Counted from the stretch's first letter, positions 36,852 to 46,509 are shown. The stretch: 64,000 nt of DNA from Isoalcanivorax indicus (GCF_003259185.1 NZ_QGMP01000001.1:1240001-1304000); one strand, 5' to 3'. Numbers and translations are program-made. The notes: generated by a model from the letters alone, not told the origin.

Positions 36852-39230
36852 ATGCTGATTATCGAAAGCTGGCTGCGCGAATGGGCCAACCCGAATCTGG
36901 ATACCGAGGCACTGGCCCATCAACTGAGCATGGCTGGCCTGGAAGTGGACGGCGTGACGCCAGCGGCGGCGCCGTTTTCCGGCGTGGTGGTGGGTGAAGT
37001 GCTGAGCACGCGCGCGCACCCGGATGCCGAGAAGCTGACGTTGTGCGAAGTGAGTGACGGCACCGAGACTTTTCCGGTGGTCTGCGGTGCGCCCAATGTC
37101 CGCGCGGGCCTGAAAGTGCCCTTTGCCCGTGTCGGCGCCGAGCTGCCCGGTGATTTCCGTATCAAGAAGGCCAAGCTGCGTGGCGAGCCGTCGCTGGGCA
37201 TGCTTTGCGGTGCCTCGGAGCTGGGCCTGGAAGACCTGATCGACGGGCTGCTGGAGTTGCCCGCGGACGCGCCCGTGGGCGAGGACATTCGCCGTTATCT
37301 GCAACTGGATGACACCATCATTGAAGTAGACCTGACGCCGAACCGGGCCGATTGCCTGAGCGTGCGGGGGATCGCCCGCGAAGTCAGCGTGCTCAACAAG
37401 GTGCCCTTTACGCCGCCTGCCATCGCGCCGGTGGCGCCTGTGATCGACGACACCTTCCCGGTGACCGTGGTGGCCGCAGAGGCCTGCCCGCGTTATCTGG
37501 GCCGGGTGATTCGTGGTATTGATCCGACCGCGACCACGCCGTTGTGGATGGTGGAGCGCTTGCGCCGCGCCGGGCTGCGGCCGATCGATCCGGTGGTGGA
37601 CGTCACCAATTACGTGCTGCTTGAGTTGGGGCAGCCGCTGCATGCGTTTGACCTGGGTCGGTTGCAGCAGGGTATCGAAGTGCGCATGGCGCGCCCGGGC
37701 GAAACCCTGACGCTGCTGGACGAGCAGACGGTGACGTTGCGTGACGATACGCTGGTGATTGCGGACGCCAGCGGCCCGCTGGCCATGGCCGGGATCATGG
37801 GCGGTGCCGGGTCCGGCGTGACCGACGCAACGGTGGATATCTTTCTGGAGTGTGCTTTTTTTGCGCCGCTGTCGGTGGCGGGCAAGGCACGCAGCTACGG
37901 GCTGCACACGGATTCCTCGCACCGCTTTGAACGGGGTGTGGACCCGGCCTTGCAGGCTGAGGCGATGGCGCGGGCCACGGCCCTGATTATCGAGATTGCT
38001 GGCGGCCAGCCGGGCCCGGTGACCGAGGCGCTGGCAGAGCAGGCGTTGCCGCAGCCGGTGGCGATCGAGCTGACGGCGGCACGGGTCGAAGGGCTGCTGG
38101 GTCTGGCGCTGGCGGATGACGAGATCAGCGATATCCTCACGCGCCTGGGCATGCAGGTGACGCCCACCGGTGCAGGCGCCTGGCGTGTGCTGCCGCCGAG
38201 CTGGCGCTTCGACATGGCCATCGAACAGGACCTGATTGAAGAGCTGGCCCGGGTGCATGGCTATGACCGCTTGCCGAGCCGTTTGCCTGCCACGCAGGGG
38301 GCGACGGCCAGCGAGCCGGAAACCCTGTTGCCCGCCCGGCGCCTGTCCGATCTGCTCTGCGGACGGGGCTATCTGGAGGCGATCACCTATACCTTCGTGG
38401 ACCCGGCGATGCAGGCCGCCCTGGACCCGCAGGTTGCGCCGCTGGCGTTGGCCAATCCGATTTCCAGCGAGCTGGCGGTGATGCGCACGACCCTGTGGGC
38501 CGGGCTGTTGACCGCTGCGCAGCGCAACCTGAACCGGCAGACGGCGCGCCTGCGCCTGTTCGAACAGGGCCTCCGTTTTGTGCCGGGTAACGAGGGCCTG
38601 CAGCAGGAGCCGATGCTGGCCGGGCTGGTCTTTGGCAGTGCGCGGCCACTGCACTTCGACGAGACGGGGCGCAAGGTCGACTTCCTGGACCTCAAGGGGG
38701 ATGTCGAGGCACTGCTGAGTGTGGCGGGCGGCCTGGGCGAATACCGCTTTGAGGCGGCGACGCATCAGGTGCTTCATCCGGGCCAGAGTGCGCGCATCCT
38801 GCGCGGCGATGCTGAGGCTGGCTGGTTGGGCAAACTGCATCCGGCACTGGCGGCCACACTGGACCTGCCGGCGGACATCTACCTCTTCGAGCTGAGAAAA
38901 TCAGTGATCGAGGGGTTATCCGTGCCGAAATTCAACGATCTTTCCGAGTATCCGTCAGTGCGTCGCGATCTGGCCCTGGCCATGCCTGCGGAGGTGCCCG
39001 CCGGGGCCGTGCTGGCGGCCGTGCGCGCAGCCTGTGACGCGCGTCTGCGCGAGGTCGCACTTTTCGATGTATATCAGGGAGATAAGATCGAAAAAGGTCA
39101 CAAGAGTCTGGCCTTGGGCTTGACCTTCCAGGACCGTTCACGCACGCTAGGGGAGGCTGAAATCAGCGACCTGATTTCGGGGGTGCTATCTCAGCTAAAA
39201 CAAGAATTTAATGCTACTTTGCGAGAATGA
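36852..39230 (+). CDS. pheT: phenylalanyl-tRNA synthetase beta subunit
   Basis: A protein of 792 residues, the expected length. An OB-fold tRNA-binding domain lies near residues 40-150, and B3/B4 editing regions with [17 protein letters not shown] follow. The B5 domain is near 400-470, and the C-terminal anticodon-binding FDX-ACB domain is near 700-792 ([12 protein letters not shown]). It starts 27 nt after pheS. Confidence 0.97.
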   Translation: MLIIESWLREWANPNLDTEALAHQLSMAGLEVDGVTPAAAPFSGVVVGEVLSTRAHPDAEKLTLCEVSDGTETFPVVCGAPNVRAGLKVPFARVGAELPGDFRIKKAKLRGEPSLGMLCGASELGLEDLIDGLLELPADAPVGEDIRRYLQLDDTIIEVDLTPNRADCLSVRGIAREVSVLNKVPFTPPAIAPVAPVIDDTFPVTVVAAEACPRYLGRVIRGIDPTATTPLWMVERLRRAGLRPIDPVVDVTNYVLLELGQPLHAFDLGRLQQGIEVRMARPGETLTLLDEQTVTLRDDTLVIADASGPLAMAGIMGGAGSGVTDATVDIFLECAFFAPLSVAGKARSYGLHTDSSHRFERGVDPALQAEAMARATALIIEIAGGQPGPVTEALAEQALPQPVAIELTAARVEGLLGLALADDEISDILTRLGMQVTPTGAGAWRVLPPSWRFDMAIEQDLIEELARVHGYDRLPSRLPATQGATASEPETLLPARRLSDLLCGRGYLEAITYTFVDPAMQAALDPQVAPLALANPISSELAVMRTTLWAGLLTAAQRNLNRQTARLRLFEQGLRFVPGNEGLQQEPMLAGLVFGSARPLHFDETGRKVDFLDLKGDVEALLSVAGGLGEYRFEAATHQVLHPGQSARILRGDAEAGWLGKLHPALAATLDLPADIYLFELRKSVIEGLSVPKFNDLSEYPSVRRDLALAMPAEVPAGAVLAAVRAACDARLREVALFDVYQGDKIEKGHKSLALGLTFQDRSRTLGEAEISDLISGVLSQLKQEFNATLRE

Positions 39231-39258
39231 TTCGAGGGCATCTGATGAGGGCTTGTGG

Positions 39259-39561
39259 ATGGCGGCGCTGACCAAGGCGGACATGGCGGAACGCCTGTTT
39301 ACTGAACTCGGCCTGAACAAGCGTGAAGCCAAGGAAATGGTGGAGATGTTCTTTGAGGAAATCCGCCATGCCCTGGAGAACAATGTTCAGGTAAAATTAT
39401 CGGGTTTCGGCAACTTCGATCTGCGTGACAAGAGCGAGCGGCCGGGCCGCAACCCGAAGACGGGCGAAGAGATTCCCATTACGGCGCGTCGGGTCGTGAC
39501 CTTTCGCCCGGGGCAAAAACTAAAACAACGAGTTGAAGCATATGCTGGAACCAAGCAATAA
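39259..39561 (+). CDS. ihfA: integration host factor alpha subunit
   Basis: 100 residues from ATG 39259 (GAGG at 39247-39250), giving the usual [14 protein letters not shown] start. The DNA-binding arm [11 protein letters not shown] and the [12 protein letters not shown] loop with the intercalating Pro are intact. It works as a heterodimer with IhfB, bending DNA. It lies 28 nt after pheT, the usual gammaproteobacterial order. Confidence 0.97.
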   Translation: MAALTKADMAERLFTELGLNKREAKEMVEMFFEEIRHALENNVQVKLSGFGNFDLRDKSERPGRNPKTGEEIPITARRVVTFRPGQKLKQRVEAYAGTKQ

Positions 39562-39898
39562 CGACCAGCTCCCGGCGATTCCAGGGAAGCGCTACTTCAC
39601 CATTGGTGAAGTGAGCGATCTCTGTGATGTGAAGCCGCATGTGCTGCGTTACTGGGAACAGGAATTCCCGCAACTCAAGCCGGTGAAGCGGCGTGGCAAC
39701 CGGCGCTACTACCAGCGCCAGGATGTGCTGATGATCCGCCAGATCCGCAGCCTTCTGTATGACCAGGGCTACACCATCGGTGGTGCGCGCCAGCAGCTTA
39801 CCGATGGCAGCAATGGCGAGCAGGCCACGCACTACCACCAGCTGATCCGGCAGATGATCGTCGAGCTGGAAGACGTGCTCGACGTGCTGCGGGCCTGA
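39542..39898 (+). CDS. MerR-family transcriptional regulator
   Basis: 118 residues from ATG 39542, overlapping the ihfA 3' end by 20 nt; a TTG at 39533 is possible. The N-terminal winged HTH with [22 protein letters not shown] (spanning about residues 18-39) and the wing [13 protein letters not shown] are typical MerR. The C-terminus is short and lacks metal-binding Cys residues. This gene habitually follows pheST-ihfA in pseudomonads and relatives; its target is not established. Confidence 0.9.
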   Translation: MLEPSNNDQLPAIPGKRYFTIGEVSDLCDVKPHVLRYWEQEFPQLKPVKRRGNRRYYQRQDVLMIRQIRSLLYDQGYTIGGARQQLTDGSNGEQATHYHQLIRQMIVELEDVLDVLRA

Positions 39899-39916
39899 TT
39901 TTCCAGTCGTTTCTGT

Positions 39917-39944
39917 TTGCACTGCGGCGCTGATCAGTTATGAT
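39917..39944 (+). promoter_or_regulatory. tRNA-Pro promoter
   Basis: TTGCAC (39917-39922) and TATGAT (39939-39944) are 16 nt apart in the gap before tRNA-Pro. Confidence 0.55.
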
Positions 39945-39972
39945 TGCCGCCGCTTTGATATCACCTGTTTTC

Positions 39973-40050
<78 letters not shown>

Positions 40051-40093
40051 ATCATCGGCCCAGGGTATCCCCACCCTGGTGCCAGCCCGAAGA

Positions 40094-40116
40094 GGCCGCT
40101 GAATAGCGGCCTTTTT
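40094..40116 (+). terminator. intrinsic terminator of tRNA-Pro
   Basis: GGCCGCT-GAAT-AGCGGCC followed by five T residues, about 43 nt after the tRNA. Confidence 0.9.
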
Positions 40117-40150
40117 GCGTTGCGGCACGGGCGAAACAGGGAGCCGGATC

Positions 40151-40876
40151 ATGAAAGACGACATTTACGCGCAGCCTCGGGATGCCGTGGCGCGTTTCAG
40201 CTTCGATGAGCAGGTGGCGGCGGTGTTTCCCGACATGATCCGCCGCTCGGTACCGGGTTACGGCACCATGATCGACATGATTGGTGTGCTGTCGGCCCGC
40301 TATGCCCGTCCGGGTACGCGCCTTTATGACCTCGGTGCCTCGCTCGGTGCGGCGACCCTGGCCATGGCCCGGCTGCTGCCGCATCGGGATTGCGAGCTGG
40401 TGGCGGTGGACAACTCCGATGCCATGATCGCGCGCGCGCGGACGCTGCTGCAGGCCGAGGCGCCGCAGGTGCCGGTCACCCTGCGCTGCGAAGACATCCG
40501 TGAGACCGCCCTGGAGCGTGCTTCCGTGGCGGTGCTGAATTTTACCCTGCAGTTCGTGCCGCTGGAGGACCGTGATGCCCTGATCCAGCGGATCGGCGCT
40601 GCCCAGCAGGCGGGGGACATCCTGATCCTGTCGGAAAAGATCCGCTTTGCCGATGCCGAAGAGGACGCTCTGCAACAGGCCCTGCACCACGCCTTCAAGC
40701 GCAACAACGGCTACAGCGATCTGGAAATCAGCCAGAAGCGCACGGCCCTGGAAAACGTGCTGGTGCCCGAGACGCTGGCCGACCATGAAGCGCGTCTGCA
40801 GGCCGCCGGGTATACCCGCGTGCATGTCTGGTTCCGGTGCTTCAACTTTATGTCGCTGGTGGCGGTGCGCGGATGA
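40151..40876 (+). CDS. cmoA: carboxy-S-adenosyl-L-methionine synthase
   Basis: 241 residues from ATG 40151; the frame is open to 40115 without a ribosome site. CmoA hallmarks are [22 protein letters not shown] (spanning about residues 17-38), the SAM motif [14 protein letters not shown] and LNFTLQFVP. It makes carboxy-SAM from SAM and prephenate for the wobble uridine modification cmo5U34. The stop overlaps the cmoB start (ATGA). Confidence 0.96.
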   Translation: MKDDIYAQPRDAVARFSFDEQVAAVFPDMIRRSVPGYGTMIDMIGVLSARYARPGTRLYDLGASLGAATLAMARLLPHRDCELVAVDNSDAMIARARTLLQAEAPQVPVTLRCEDIRETALERASVAVLNFTLQFVPLEDRDALIQRIGAAQQAGDILILSEKIRFADAEEDALQQALHHAFKRNNGYSDLEISQKRTALENVLVPETLADHEARLQAAGYTRVHVWFRCFNFMSLVAVRG

Positions 40877-41865
40877 GCTGGAGCCAGCAGGCGGCGAATG
40901 CTGTCGATCTCGAGTCCTATTGTGCTGCGCTGGAGCAGGCGACGGCAGACCTTCCGGTCTGGCAGGCGGCGCTGTCGTCGTTGAGTCGCGAGCGGCTGTT
41001 ACAGGCGCCGCACGGCGACCTGCCGCGCTGGCGGGCCGGCGTGCAGCAGTTGCCGCCGGGGCCGGCGGTGTGTGACGTTGCCAGTGACACCTTGCGTATT
41101 GGCGTGTCGCCGCCGGATGGGGCAACGCTGACGCAGGGGCTGCGTGCCCTGATGCCGTGGCGCAAGGGGCCTTTCTCGTTTTTCGGTACGCCTGTCGATA
41201 CCGAGTGGCGCTCGGACTGGAAATGGCAGCGTTTGCTGCCGGGGATCAGCCCGCTGGCCGGTCGTCGGGTGCTGGATGTGGGCTGCGGCTCCGGTTACCA
41301 CTGCTGGCGCATGTGGGGCGCGGGGGCGCAGTCAGTACTGGGCATTGATCCGGGCATCCTGTTCCTGATGCAGTTTCTGGCGGTGAAACGCTTTATGCCG
41401 GAGGCGCCGGTCTGGTTGGCGCCGGTGCGGATGGAAGAGTTGCCGGGGGAGGCGGCTGCCTTCGACACGGTGTTTTCCATGGGCGTGCTGTACCACAGAA
41501 GGTCGCCGCTGGATCATCTGCTGGAGTTGCGCGCGGCGCTGCGGCCCGGTGGTGAGCTGGTGCTCGAAACCCTGGTGGTGGACGGTGACGCCAGCACGGT
41601 GCTGATGCCGGAAGACCGCTACGCGATGATGCGCAATGTGTTTTTTTTGCCGAGTACGGACATGCTGGCGTTGTGGCTGCGCCGCTGCGGTTTCGAGGCG
41701 GTGCGGGTGGTGGATGTGTGTCCCACGACTACCGATGAGCAACGCGCGACGGACTGGATGCCGTTTCAGTCATTGCCGGATTTTCTGGATCCTGATGATG
41801 CGACCCGCACGCGTGAGGGTTATCCGGCGCCGGTGCGCGCTGTGCTGGTGGCGCGGCGGGGCTAG
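40873..41865 (+). CDS. cmoB: tRNA U34 carboxymethyltransferase
   Basis: 330 residues. [22 protein letters not shown] (spanning about residues 97-118), the SAM motif [15 protein letters not shown] and [13 protein letters not shown] are specific to CmoB. It transfers the carboxymethyl group from carboxy-SAM to 5-hydroxyuridine-34. The ATG at 40873 sits in the cmoA stop. Confidence 0.96.
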   Translation: MSWSQQAANAVDLESYCAALEQATADLPVWQAALSSLSRERLLQAPHGDLPRWRAGVQQLPPGPAVCDVASDTLRIGVSPPDGATLTQGLRALMPWRKGPFSFFGTPVDTEWRSDWKWQRLLPGISPLAGRRVLDVGCGSGYHCWRMWGAGAQSVLGIDPGILFLMQFLAVKRFMPEAPVWLAPVRMEELPGEAAAFDTVFSMGVLYHRRSPLDHLLELRAALRPGGELVLETLVVDGDASTVLMPEDRYAMMRNVFFLPSTDMLALWLRRCGFEAVRVVDVCPTTTDEQRATDWMPFQSLPDFLDPDDATRTREGYPAPVRAVLVARRG

Positions 41866-41882
41866 GGGCGGCAACACGGCCG

Positions 41883-42548
41883 TCAGCGCGACGACGCCAG
41901 CAGTAACTCGTCCACCAGTGCCATGCGCTCTTCTTCATTCAGCTCACGAAACATCTGTCTCAGTTTCTGCGGTGTGCTGGTGTCGTTGGGCAGGATATCC
42001 GGGGTCGGACTGTCCTGGTGGCGGTCGTGGCTGAAAGCGGGGGCGGGTGCCTGCAGGGCCAGAATCATCTGACGGCTGGCGCTGATGGTCTCGGCGCCGT
42101 GGGAGGCGGTGTGCAGGGTGCGCATGATCAGTTTGCGCGGGTCCTGGCGCGGTTCATCATCGACCGTGTGCAGGCCGATACGCACATCGAAGCGCAGCAA
42201 CCGGCCCTGAAGGCGGAAGCCGTGATGGCCGATTTGCTGGACCAGACGCATGGCCAACCGACGTGCGCCGCGCGGTGGTGTATCGGGCAGAGCGAAGACC
42301 AGCCGGCCGTCGCCCCAGGCGCACAACCAGTCCTCGGCGCGCTTGATCTTTTCGATTTCGGCGGTCAGCAGGGTCTGCATGCGCCGGGTGATGACATGCC
42401 CTTCTTCACCGGCGATATCGGTAAAATTGGCCAGGTACAGACTGAGCAGGTTGAGGGGCAGGTCGCGGCGTTCACAGAAGGCAATCTGTCTCGCCAGCGC
42501 CTGATCCAGCATGCGCAAACGGGGGCTGAGTGGAGCGCTCATGGGCAT
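41883..42548 (-). CDS. degenerate GGDEF-like protein
   Basis: About 221 residues from ATG 42548 (AGGT 8 nt upstream; ATG 42542 also possible). The middle part follows a GGDEF fold: a helix with ITRRMQTLLTAEIEKIKRAEDWLC, then WGDGRLVFALPDT, then RFDVRIGLHT and a final helix. The signature GGDEF has become GDGRL (residues 79-83) and the substrate Asn/Asp residues are missing, so diguanylate cyclase activity is unlikely. The C-terminal 55 residues (KLRQMFRELNEEERMALVDELL) form an acidic helix. A signalling scaffold or nucleotide receptor is possible. It is convergent with cmoB. Confidence 0.5.
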   Translation of the reverse strand: MPMSAPLSPRLRMLDQALARQIAFCERRDLPLNLLSLYLANFTDIAGEEGHVITRRMQTLLTAEIEKIKRAEDWLCAWGDGRLVFALPDTPPRGARRLAMRLVQQIGHHGFRLQGRLLRFDVRIGLHTVDDEPRQDPRKLIMRTLHTASHGAETISASRQMILALQAPAPAFSHDRHQDSPTPDILPNDTSTPQKLRQMFRELNEEERMALVDELLLASSR

Positions 42549-42753
42549 TACTGCGACCTTGTCAATGTCCTGTTGGGCGGCTGCCCCGGCAGGGCCGGGC
42601 CATGGTGATGGCACGACTCTGGCGCCAGTATGCGCGGGCGTCATGGGAGCATAGGCCAGCTTGGGCGCGGGCGACCATAGGCGTTTTCAGATCGTGACAA
42701 AGCAACAGCAGGCGGTAACGCAGCGCGACAGTGGCGGTGTGACCGGCGAAGAC

Positions 42754-42780
42754 TATAATGATGGTATCAGGACCGGAGGA
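42754..42780 (+). promoter_or_regulatory. -10 box and ribosome site of the small membrane protein gene
   Basis: A consensus TATAAT at 42754-42759 without a good -35 box, and GGAGG at 42775-42779, 6 nt before ATG 42786. The rest of the 237-nt divergent gap 42549-42785 has no recognisable gene. Confidence 0.5.
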
Positions 42781-42785
42781 AACGC

Positions 42786-43103
42786 ATGGACTGGATGATG
42801 ATTCTCGCAACGGCAGTGGCCGCCTCGCTGATGACGCTGGGGGTGCTGGCGGCGTGGATGAAGTTCTTTGTCAGTCCCAGCCTGGCCCGCGATCTGGAAA
42901 CGTTGCTCAAGGAGCAGGCCGAACAGGCTGCCGACCTGATGGCGGTGAAGGTGGAGGAAGCGGTGCGCCGGGGGATCGTTGACGGTGTGACCTCGCTGCC
43001 GACCCGTGAAGTGCTGCAGGGCACTACGCGCAATATCGCCCGCACCAGCGTGGAAATCGTCGAGGAACGTCTGGGCTCACTGTTCGGCAAGCGCCGCAAG
43101 TAA
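42786..43103 (+). CDS. small single-pass membrane protein, unknown
   Basis: A protein of 105 residues with one N-terminal transmembrane helix (about residues 4-26), then a charged helical region rich in Glu, Ala and Leu (LETLLKEQAEQAADLMAVKVEEAV) and a basic C-terminus GKRRK. The ribosome site is strong. No family recognised. The downstream gene is convergent, only 15 nt away. Its cytosolic helix may mediate protein contacts at the membrane. Confidence 0.6.
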   Translation: MDWMMILATAVAASLMTLGVLAAWMKFFVSPSLARDLETLLKEQAEQAADLMAVKVEEAVRRGIVDGVTSLPTREVLQGTTRNIARTSVEIVEERLGSLFGKRRK

Positions 43104-43118
43104 CGCCCCGCCGCAGGA

Positions 43119-43874
43119 TCAGTAGCGGTGGCCGAACAGCAATCGTGACAGCAGGAAGGTGAGGCCAGCGCTGCCCAGCAGTATGGCCTGACCGGTCATG
43201 GACACCGCGGCCGCCACCGGCAGCATGTCGGCCAGCGTGGCCAGGGCGCCCATCAGCAAGAGCAGGCCAAGCATCAGGCAGGCGGCATCCAGCCGGCGTT
43301 CACGCCGCAGGCCCTGTTTCAGGCCGCGCAATTCGTCCAGTATTTCCTCCTGCATCAGACGCTGACGGCCCAGTTCGTTGGCCATTTCACCGACCTGTTC
43401 CGGTAACCCCTGCAAGCGAGCCAGCCAGCTCGGGTCTTCACGCCGCAGGATCGAGAGCAGATCGTTGAGGCGCACATGGTCGTCGAGCCAGTTGCGCAGC
43501 ACAGACCAGAGACTGAATTCGCTGATGGCCTCGTTGACCAGGGCGATCCGGTCTTCCGGGCCGAGAATGCGCACCTGATCTTCCTGGGGCAGCTCCGCAT
43601 TGGGTGCCAGCAGCCACTGAAGGATCGCGCCCGTGCTGCCGCGGATACGAATATGCACGTAGCCTTCGAACTCGGGCAGGATTTCGATGCCGTCTTCATA
43701 GATGAGCAGGTAGAGGATGGCCATCGGCCGTTCGGTACGGATGCGGATCGCGGTGCCGTGAAGCGTGCGCAGGCGTTCACGGGCCCGGGGCTCGCGGGCC
43801 AGGGCCTGGTTTACCAGGGTTTCCAGGGTGCCTAGCACCAGGAAACGTGTCAGAGATGTCTGCGCCTGCTCCAT
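43119..43874 (-). CDS. SCP2/UbiJ-like domain protein with C-terminal membrane hairpin
   Basis: About 251 residues from ATG 43874. Residues 5-120 resemble the SCP2 sterol-carrier/UbiJ fold: LETLVNQALAREPRARERLRTLHG, an alternating beta region, then LQWLLAPNAELPQEDQVRILGPEDRIALVNEAI. A helical region with VGEMANELGRQRLMQEEILDELRGLK follows, then two hydrophobic segments (about residues 195-215 and 222-243). UbiJ itself is a soluble lipid-binding accessory factor in ubiquinone synthesis, encoded by ubiE-ubiJ-ubiB. Here ubiE and ubiB are not adjacent and the membrane hairpin is unusual, so this is probably a paralogue with its own lipid role. Confidence 0.5.
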   Translation of the reverse strand: MEQAQTSLTRFLVLGTLETLVNQALAREPRARERLRTLHGTAIRIRTERPMAILYLLIYEDGIEILPEFEGYVHIRIRGSTGAILQWLLAPNAELPQEDQVRILGPEDRIALVNEAISEFSLWSVLRNWLDDHVRLNDLLSILRREDPSWLARLQGLPEQVGEMANELGRQRLMQEEILDELRGLKQGLRRERRLDAACLMLGLLLLMGALATLADMLPVAAAVSMTGQAILLGSAGLTFLLSRLLFGHRY

Positions 43875-43964
43875 CTGCCCTTTTCTTGTTTCCCCCAAGC
43901 CGGTCATTCTACACACAGCTCGTCGGATTGGCCCAGTGGCTACGGAAAATTACACGTCTGGTCA

Positions 43965-43992
43965 TTACCCTTTGCGGGTAAGCCGGTATACT
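43965..43992 (+). promoter_or_regulatory. possible promoter and inverted repeat upstream of the DUF445 gene
   Basis: TATACT at 43987-43992 is a good -10 box. TTACCC (43965-43970) and GGGTAA (43976-43981) form a perfect inverted repeat over the -35 position. A further palindrome GGCCAA-CCA-TTGGCC is at 44007-44021. The leader to ATG 44148 is long (about 150 nt) and otherwise featureless. Confidence 0.4.
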
Positions 43993-44147
43993 AGGCAATC
44001 TTTTCGGGCCAACCATTGGCCGGACAACGCACGGCGTCTGACACTCGGGTGGTCCCTGCAAGGGCGCCGGCGAGATGCCAGGGCACGCCACGCCGGGGGC
44101 CCGGGGTTAGCGGCTGAATTCCTCGGGATGGGGAGCTGATTGGATCT

Positions 44148-45368
44148 ATGCTGGAATCGCTGTTTTCACACCCGGATTTCTGGAAGTACGTCAGTATTCC
44201 CTTCATTGCGGGCACCGTCGGTTGGATGACCAACTGGATGGCCGTGCAAATGACCTTCTATCCACTGGAGTTCCTGGGCATCCGGCCGTTTCTGGGTTGG
44301 CAGGGCATCATTCCGTCCAAGGCCGAGAAGATGTCCGGCATTCTGGTGGACCAGACCCTTAGCAAGATCGGCAGCATCGACGAATTCTTCCAGCAGATGG
44401 AGCCGGAGAAGATTTCCGCCCATCTGACCCGCAGTATCCAGGCCCGTATCGAGGAATACACCGACGAGGTGATGACCGAGCGCAACGCCGTGCTGTGGGA
44501 GAACCTGCCCATGCTGGTGCGCCGCCGGGTCTACAGCCGTGCCCGCCGGGCCATCCCGGAGGTCATGGACAATGTGGTCGACGACATCAGCAAGAATGTC
44601 GAGGACCTGGTCGACCTGAAGTACATGATCAGCAGCCAGATGCGCGAGGACAAGGCGCTGATGGTGAAGATGTTCCGTGAGGTGGGTGATCCGGAATTTC
44701 GTTTTGTGATCAATTCCGGCATCTACTTCGGTTTCCTGTTCGGGTTGCTGCAGATTCCCGTATTCATTTATTTCCCCGGCAACTGGGTGATGCCGTTCTT
44801 CGGTTTCATGGTGGGTGTGGCGACGAACTGGCTGGCACTGAATGTCATCTTCCGCCCGCTGAACCCGGTGCGCGTCGGCCCGTTCCGTATCCAGGGCCTG
44901 TTCCTGAAACGACAGAAAGATGTGGCGGAAAGCTTCGCCCGGCTGACCACCACCGAGGTGGTGACCCTGCGCAACATCATGTACCAGGTGGTCAACGGCC
45001 CGCGTGCGGACCGCACCAAGGCATTGATCAAGCGGCACATGCGGCCGTTGCTGGAAGGTGGCGTGGTGCGTACCGCCGCCCAGCTTACCGTCGGCCCCGG
45101 CGGCTACGCCGATCTGAAGAAGGCCGTAGAGGAAAAGGCCGTGGACCTGGCGGTACTGCCCTTCGAGGACCCACAGTTCAACCGCGAACGTGGCGCCATT
45201 GTCGAGCGCATCATGCGCGAGCGCATGGAAGAGCTGTCGTCCGAGGAGTTCCAGGCCCTTCTGCGGCCAGCCTTCCAGGAAGACGAGTGGATTCTGATTC
45301 TGGTGGGTGGCGTGCTCGGCATGATGGCAGGCTTCATTCAGCTATTCGTGATCTTTGGCCCGGTCTGA
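44148..45368 (+). CDS. DUF445 family membrane protein
   Basis: A protein of 406 residues. It has an N-terminal amphipathic/transmembrane segment (FIAGTVGWMTNWMAVQMTFYP), central transmembrane helices (about residues 181-225 with VGVATNWLALNVIFRPL) and a C-terminal helix (ILILVGGVLGMMAGFIQLFVIFG). The repeated GW(M)TNW(M)A(V)xMxFxPL motif occurs twice, as is usual for DUF445. The region between is helical and charged. Function unknown; members are inner-membrane proteins. The ribosome site is weak (GGAG too far; GGA at 44142-44144). Confidence 0.8.
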   Translation: MLESLFSHPDFWKYVSIPFIAGTVGWMTNWMAVQMTFYPLEFLGIRPFLGWQGIIPSKAEKMSGILVDQTLSKIGSIDEFFQQMEPEKISAHLTRSIQARIEEYTDEVMTERNAVLWENLPMLVRRRVYSRARRAIPEVMDNVVDDISKNVEDLVDLKYMISSQMREDKALMVKMFREVGDPEFRFVINSGIYFGFLFGLLQIPVFIYFPGNWVMPFFGFMVGVATNWLALNVIFRPLNPVRVGPFRIQGLFLKRQKDVAESFARLTTTEVVTLRNIMYQVVNGPRADRTKALIKRHMRPLLEGGVVRTAAQLTVGPGGYADLKKAVEEKAVDLAVLPFEDPQFNRERGAIVERIMRERMEELSSEEFQALLRPAFQEDEWILILVGGVLGMMAGFIQLFVIFGPV

Positions 45369-45553
45369 TCCCCTTCCTGACGGATTGTCCTACAATATAA
45401 ACCCTCTTGCGCGCTCGCCCGCGTATACTGGCTCCATATTGAATGGTTGATCTGATTGCGCTGATCACTGTTGTTGTTGATTCGTTTGAGCACCTGATTC
45501 ATTTGATCTGCTTCCGCACTGCATTGGCTTGTGGAATGTGACGGAGAATCCCG

Positions 45554-46000
45554 ATGTCTGACCGCAAGCAGGATGATGACGCACCGAAAGAGGACAAGCT
45601 GAAGTCGATTCGACTCAGCAGCGGTTCTCTGGACCTGCGCAAGTATACCCACCAGATCTGGTTGGCAGGTCTGGGTGCCTTCGCCAAGGCGGAGGAAGAG
45701 GGCGGCAAGTTTTTTGACGCTCTGGTCGATACTGGCCGTGACCTTGAAACGAAAACCCGGGACAAGTCCGAGTCGCGGGTGGAGGAGATCAAGGAACGCG
45801 TCCGTCACCGTACCGGTGAGACCATGGACAAGATGGAAAAGGCGTTTGACGAGCGGCTGAACAAGGCCCTGTCCCGCCTCGGTATTCCCAACAAGCGCGA
45901 GGTTGAAGCGCTTCAGCGGCGAGTTCAGGAACTCACCGCAGCACTGGATGATATGTCCAGGTCCGAGTCCGGCAACAAGCAGGACAAGGACAAAGGGTAA
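45554..46000 (+). CDS. phasin family (PhaF/PhaI-like) granule-associated protein
   Basis: A protein of 148 residues with GGAG 7 nt upstream. The phasin core QIWLAGLGAFAKAEEEGGKFFDALVDTG (about residues 34-61) binds polyhydroxyalkanoate granules. A long charged coiled helix and a Lys/Asp-rich tail follow. It is shorter than PhaF, lacking the PAKKA nucleoid-binding repeats, so it is closer to PhaI. No pha genes are adjacent; in relatives such proteins coat storage granules. The 185-nt leader contains TATACT at 45424-45429. Confidence 0.85.
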   Translation: MSDRKQDDDAPKEDKLKSIRLSSGSLDLRKYTHQIWLAGLGAFAKAEEEGGKFFDALVDTGRDLETKTRDKSESRVEEIKERVRHRTGETMDKMEKAFDERLNKALSRLGIPNKREVEALQRRVQELTAALDDMSRSESGNKQDKDKG

Positions 46001-46003
46001 CGA

Positions 46004-46155
46004 TGTTGTAGCGCACACCGCTAACCCCTTAGTGGTGTATTTCCGGGCCTCAATCCCCTTGAGGCCCTTTTTTTTGTGCAAAAAAATACCGCCCCGAGGG
46101 ACGGTATCTCATGTCCTGTTGTAGCGCACAGGCTCTGTTGGTGTATTTCCGGGCC
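46004..46155 (+). repeat. imperfect tandem duplication after the phasin gene
   Basis: Two copies of a composite unit, TGTTGTAGCGCACA then TGGTGTATTTCCGGGCC. The first lies at 46004-46017 plus 46033-46049, the second at 46117-46130 plus 46139-46155. The inner spacers differ (15 and 8 nt). The copies are 106-113 nt apart and enclose a terminator. Confidence 0.7.
46045..46075 (+). terminator. intrinsic terminator of the phasin gene
   Basis: GGGCCTCAA (46045-46053) and TTGAGGCCC (46059-46067) with a 5-nt loop and eight T residues. A second small hairpin, ATACCG/CGGTAT, follows at 46086-46107. Confidence 0.92.
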
Positions 46156-46301
46156 CCTGATCTGAGGTCTCTCTTTGTGTGACACCGATATTACCCGGTT
46201 TACCGGTACGCGCAACCAGGGTGATATCACCGTGCGATCAAAAAAACGTCAAGGCGAGGGCAGTCCCCGGTTGATGGTAGTTCCACGGAATTGATCATGC
46301 G

Positions 46302-46336
46302 TTATCAACAAAGTTATCCACAGAATCTGTGGACAA
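46302..46336. promoter_or_regulatory. cluster of DnaA-box-like sequences
   Basis: TTATCAACA (46302-46310, one mismatch), TTATCCACA (46314-46322, perfect) and TGTGGACAA (46328-46336, reverse, one mismatch) are packed within 35 bp. Weaker copies CTGTTCACA (46545-46553) and CTGTCCACA (46557-46565) and a perfect TTATTCACA (46584-46592) flank an A+T-richer stretch at about 46430-46500. This suggests DnaA binding, but the gap lies between convergent genes, away from dnaA. Confidence 0.5.
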
Positions 46337-46340
46337 ACAC

Positions 46341-46359
46341 AGGCCCCGAGACGGGGCCT
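46341..46359 (+). other. GC stem-loop
   Basis: AGGCCCCG and CGGGGCCT pair around AGA. A short T run begins 8 nt later (46368-46372), so terminator function is doubtful. Confidence 0.4.
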
Positions 46360-46490
46360 GTCGGGCATTTTTGCACAGTCTCGGGGCGCTGGAAGGGGAC
46401 CATGCAGTTAGCTGTCAGAGCTGAGGTTTGTTGTGCAAATCATGTACTAACTGTATGAATTTTATGTGGTTGTGTTTTGTGCAGATCATT

Positions 46491-46509
46491 GTGTCACCAA
46501 AAGTGACAC
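46491..46509. promoter_or_regulatory. GTGTCAC-N5-GTGACAC inverted repeat
   Basis: A perfect 7-bp inverted repeat with loop CAAAA, typical of a dimeric-regulator operator, near a related GGTGACAGTGTCA sequence at 46515-46527. Another palindrome, GGTGATATCACC, lies at 46220-46231. No gene start is near on either strand. Confidence 0.4.

Noticed and set aside
43917..44147. Small protein gene in the leader of the DUF445 gene
   Set aside because: Short frames exist but lack ribosome sites; only palindromes and a -10-like box were supportable.
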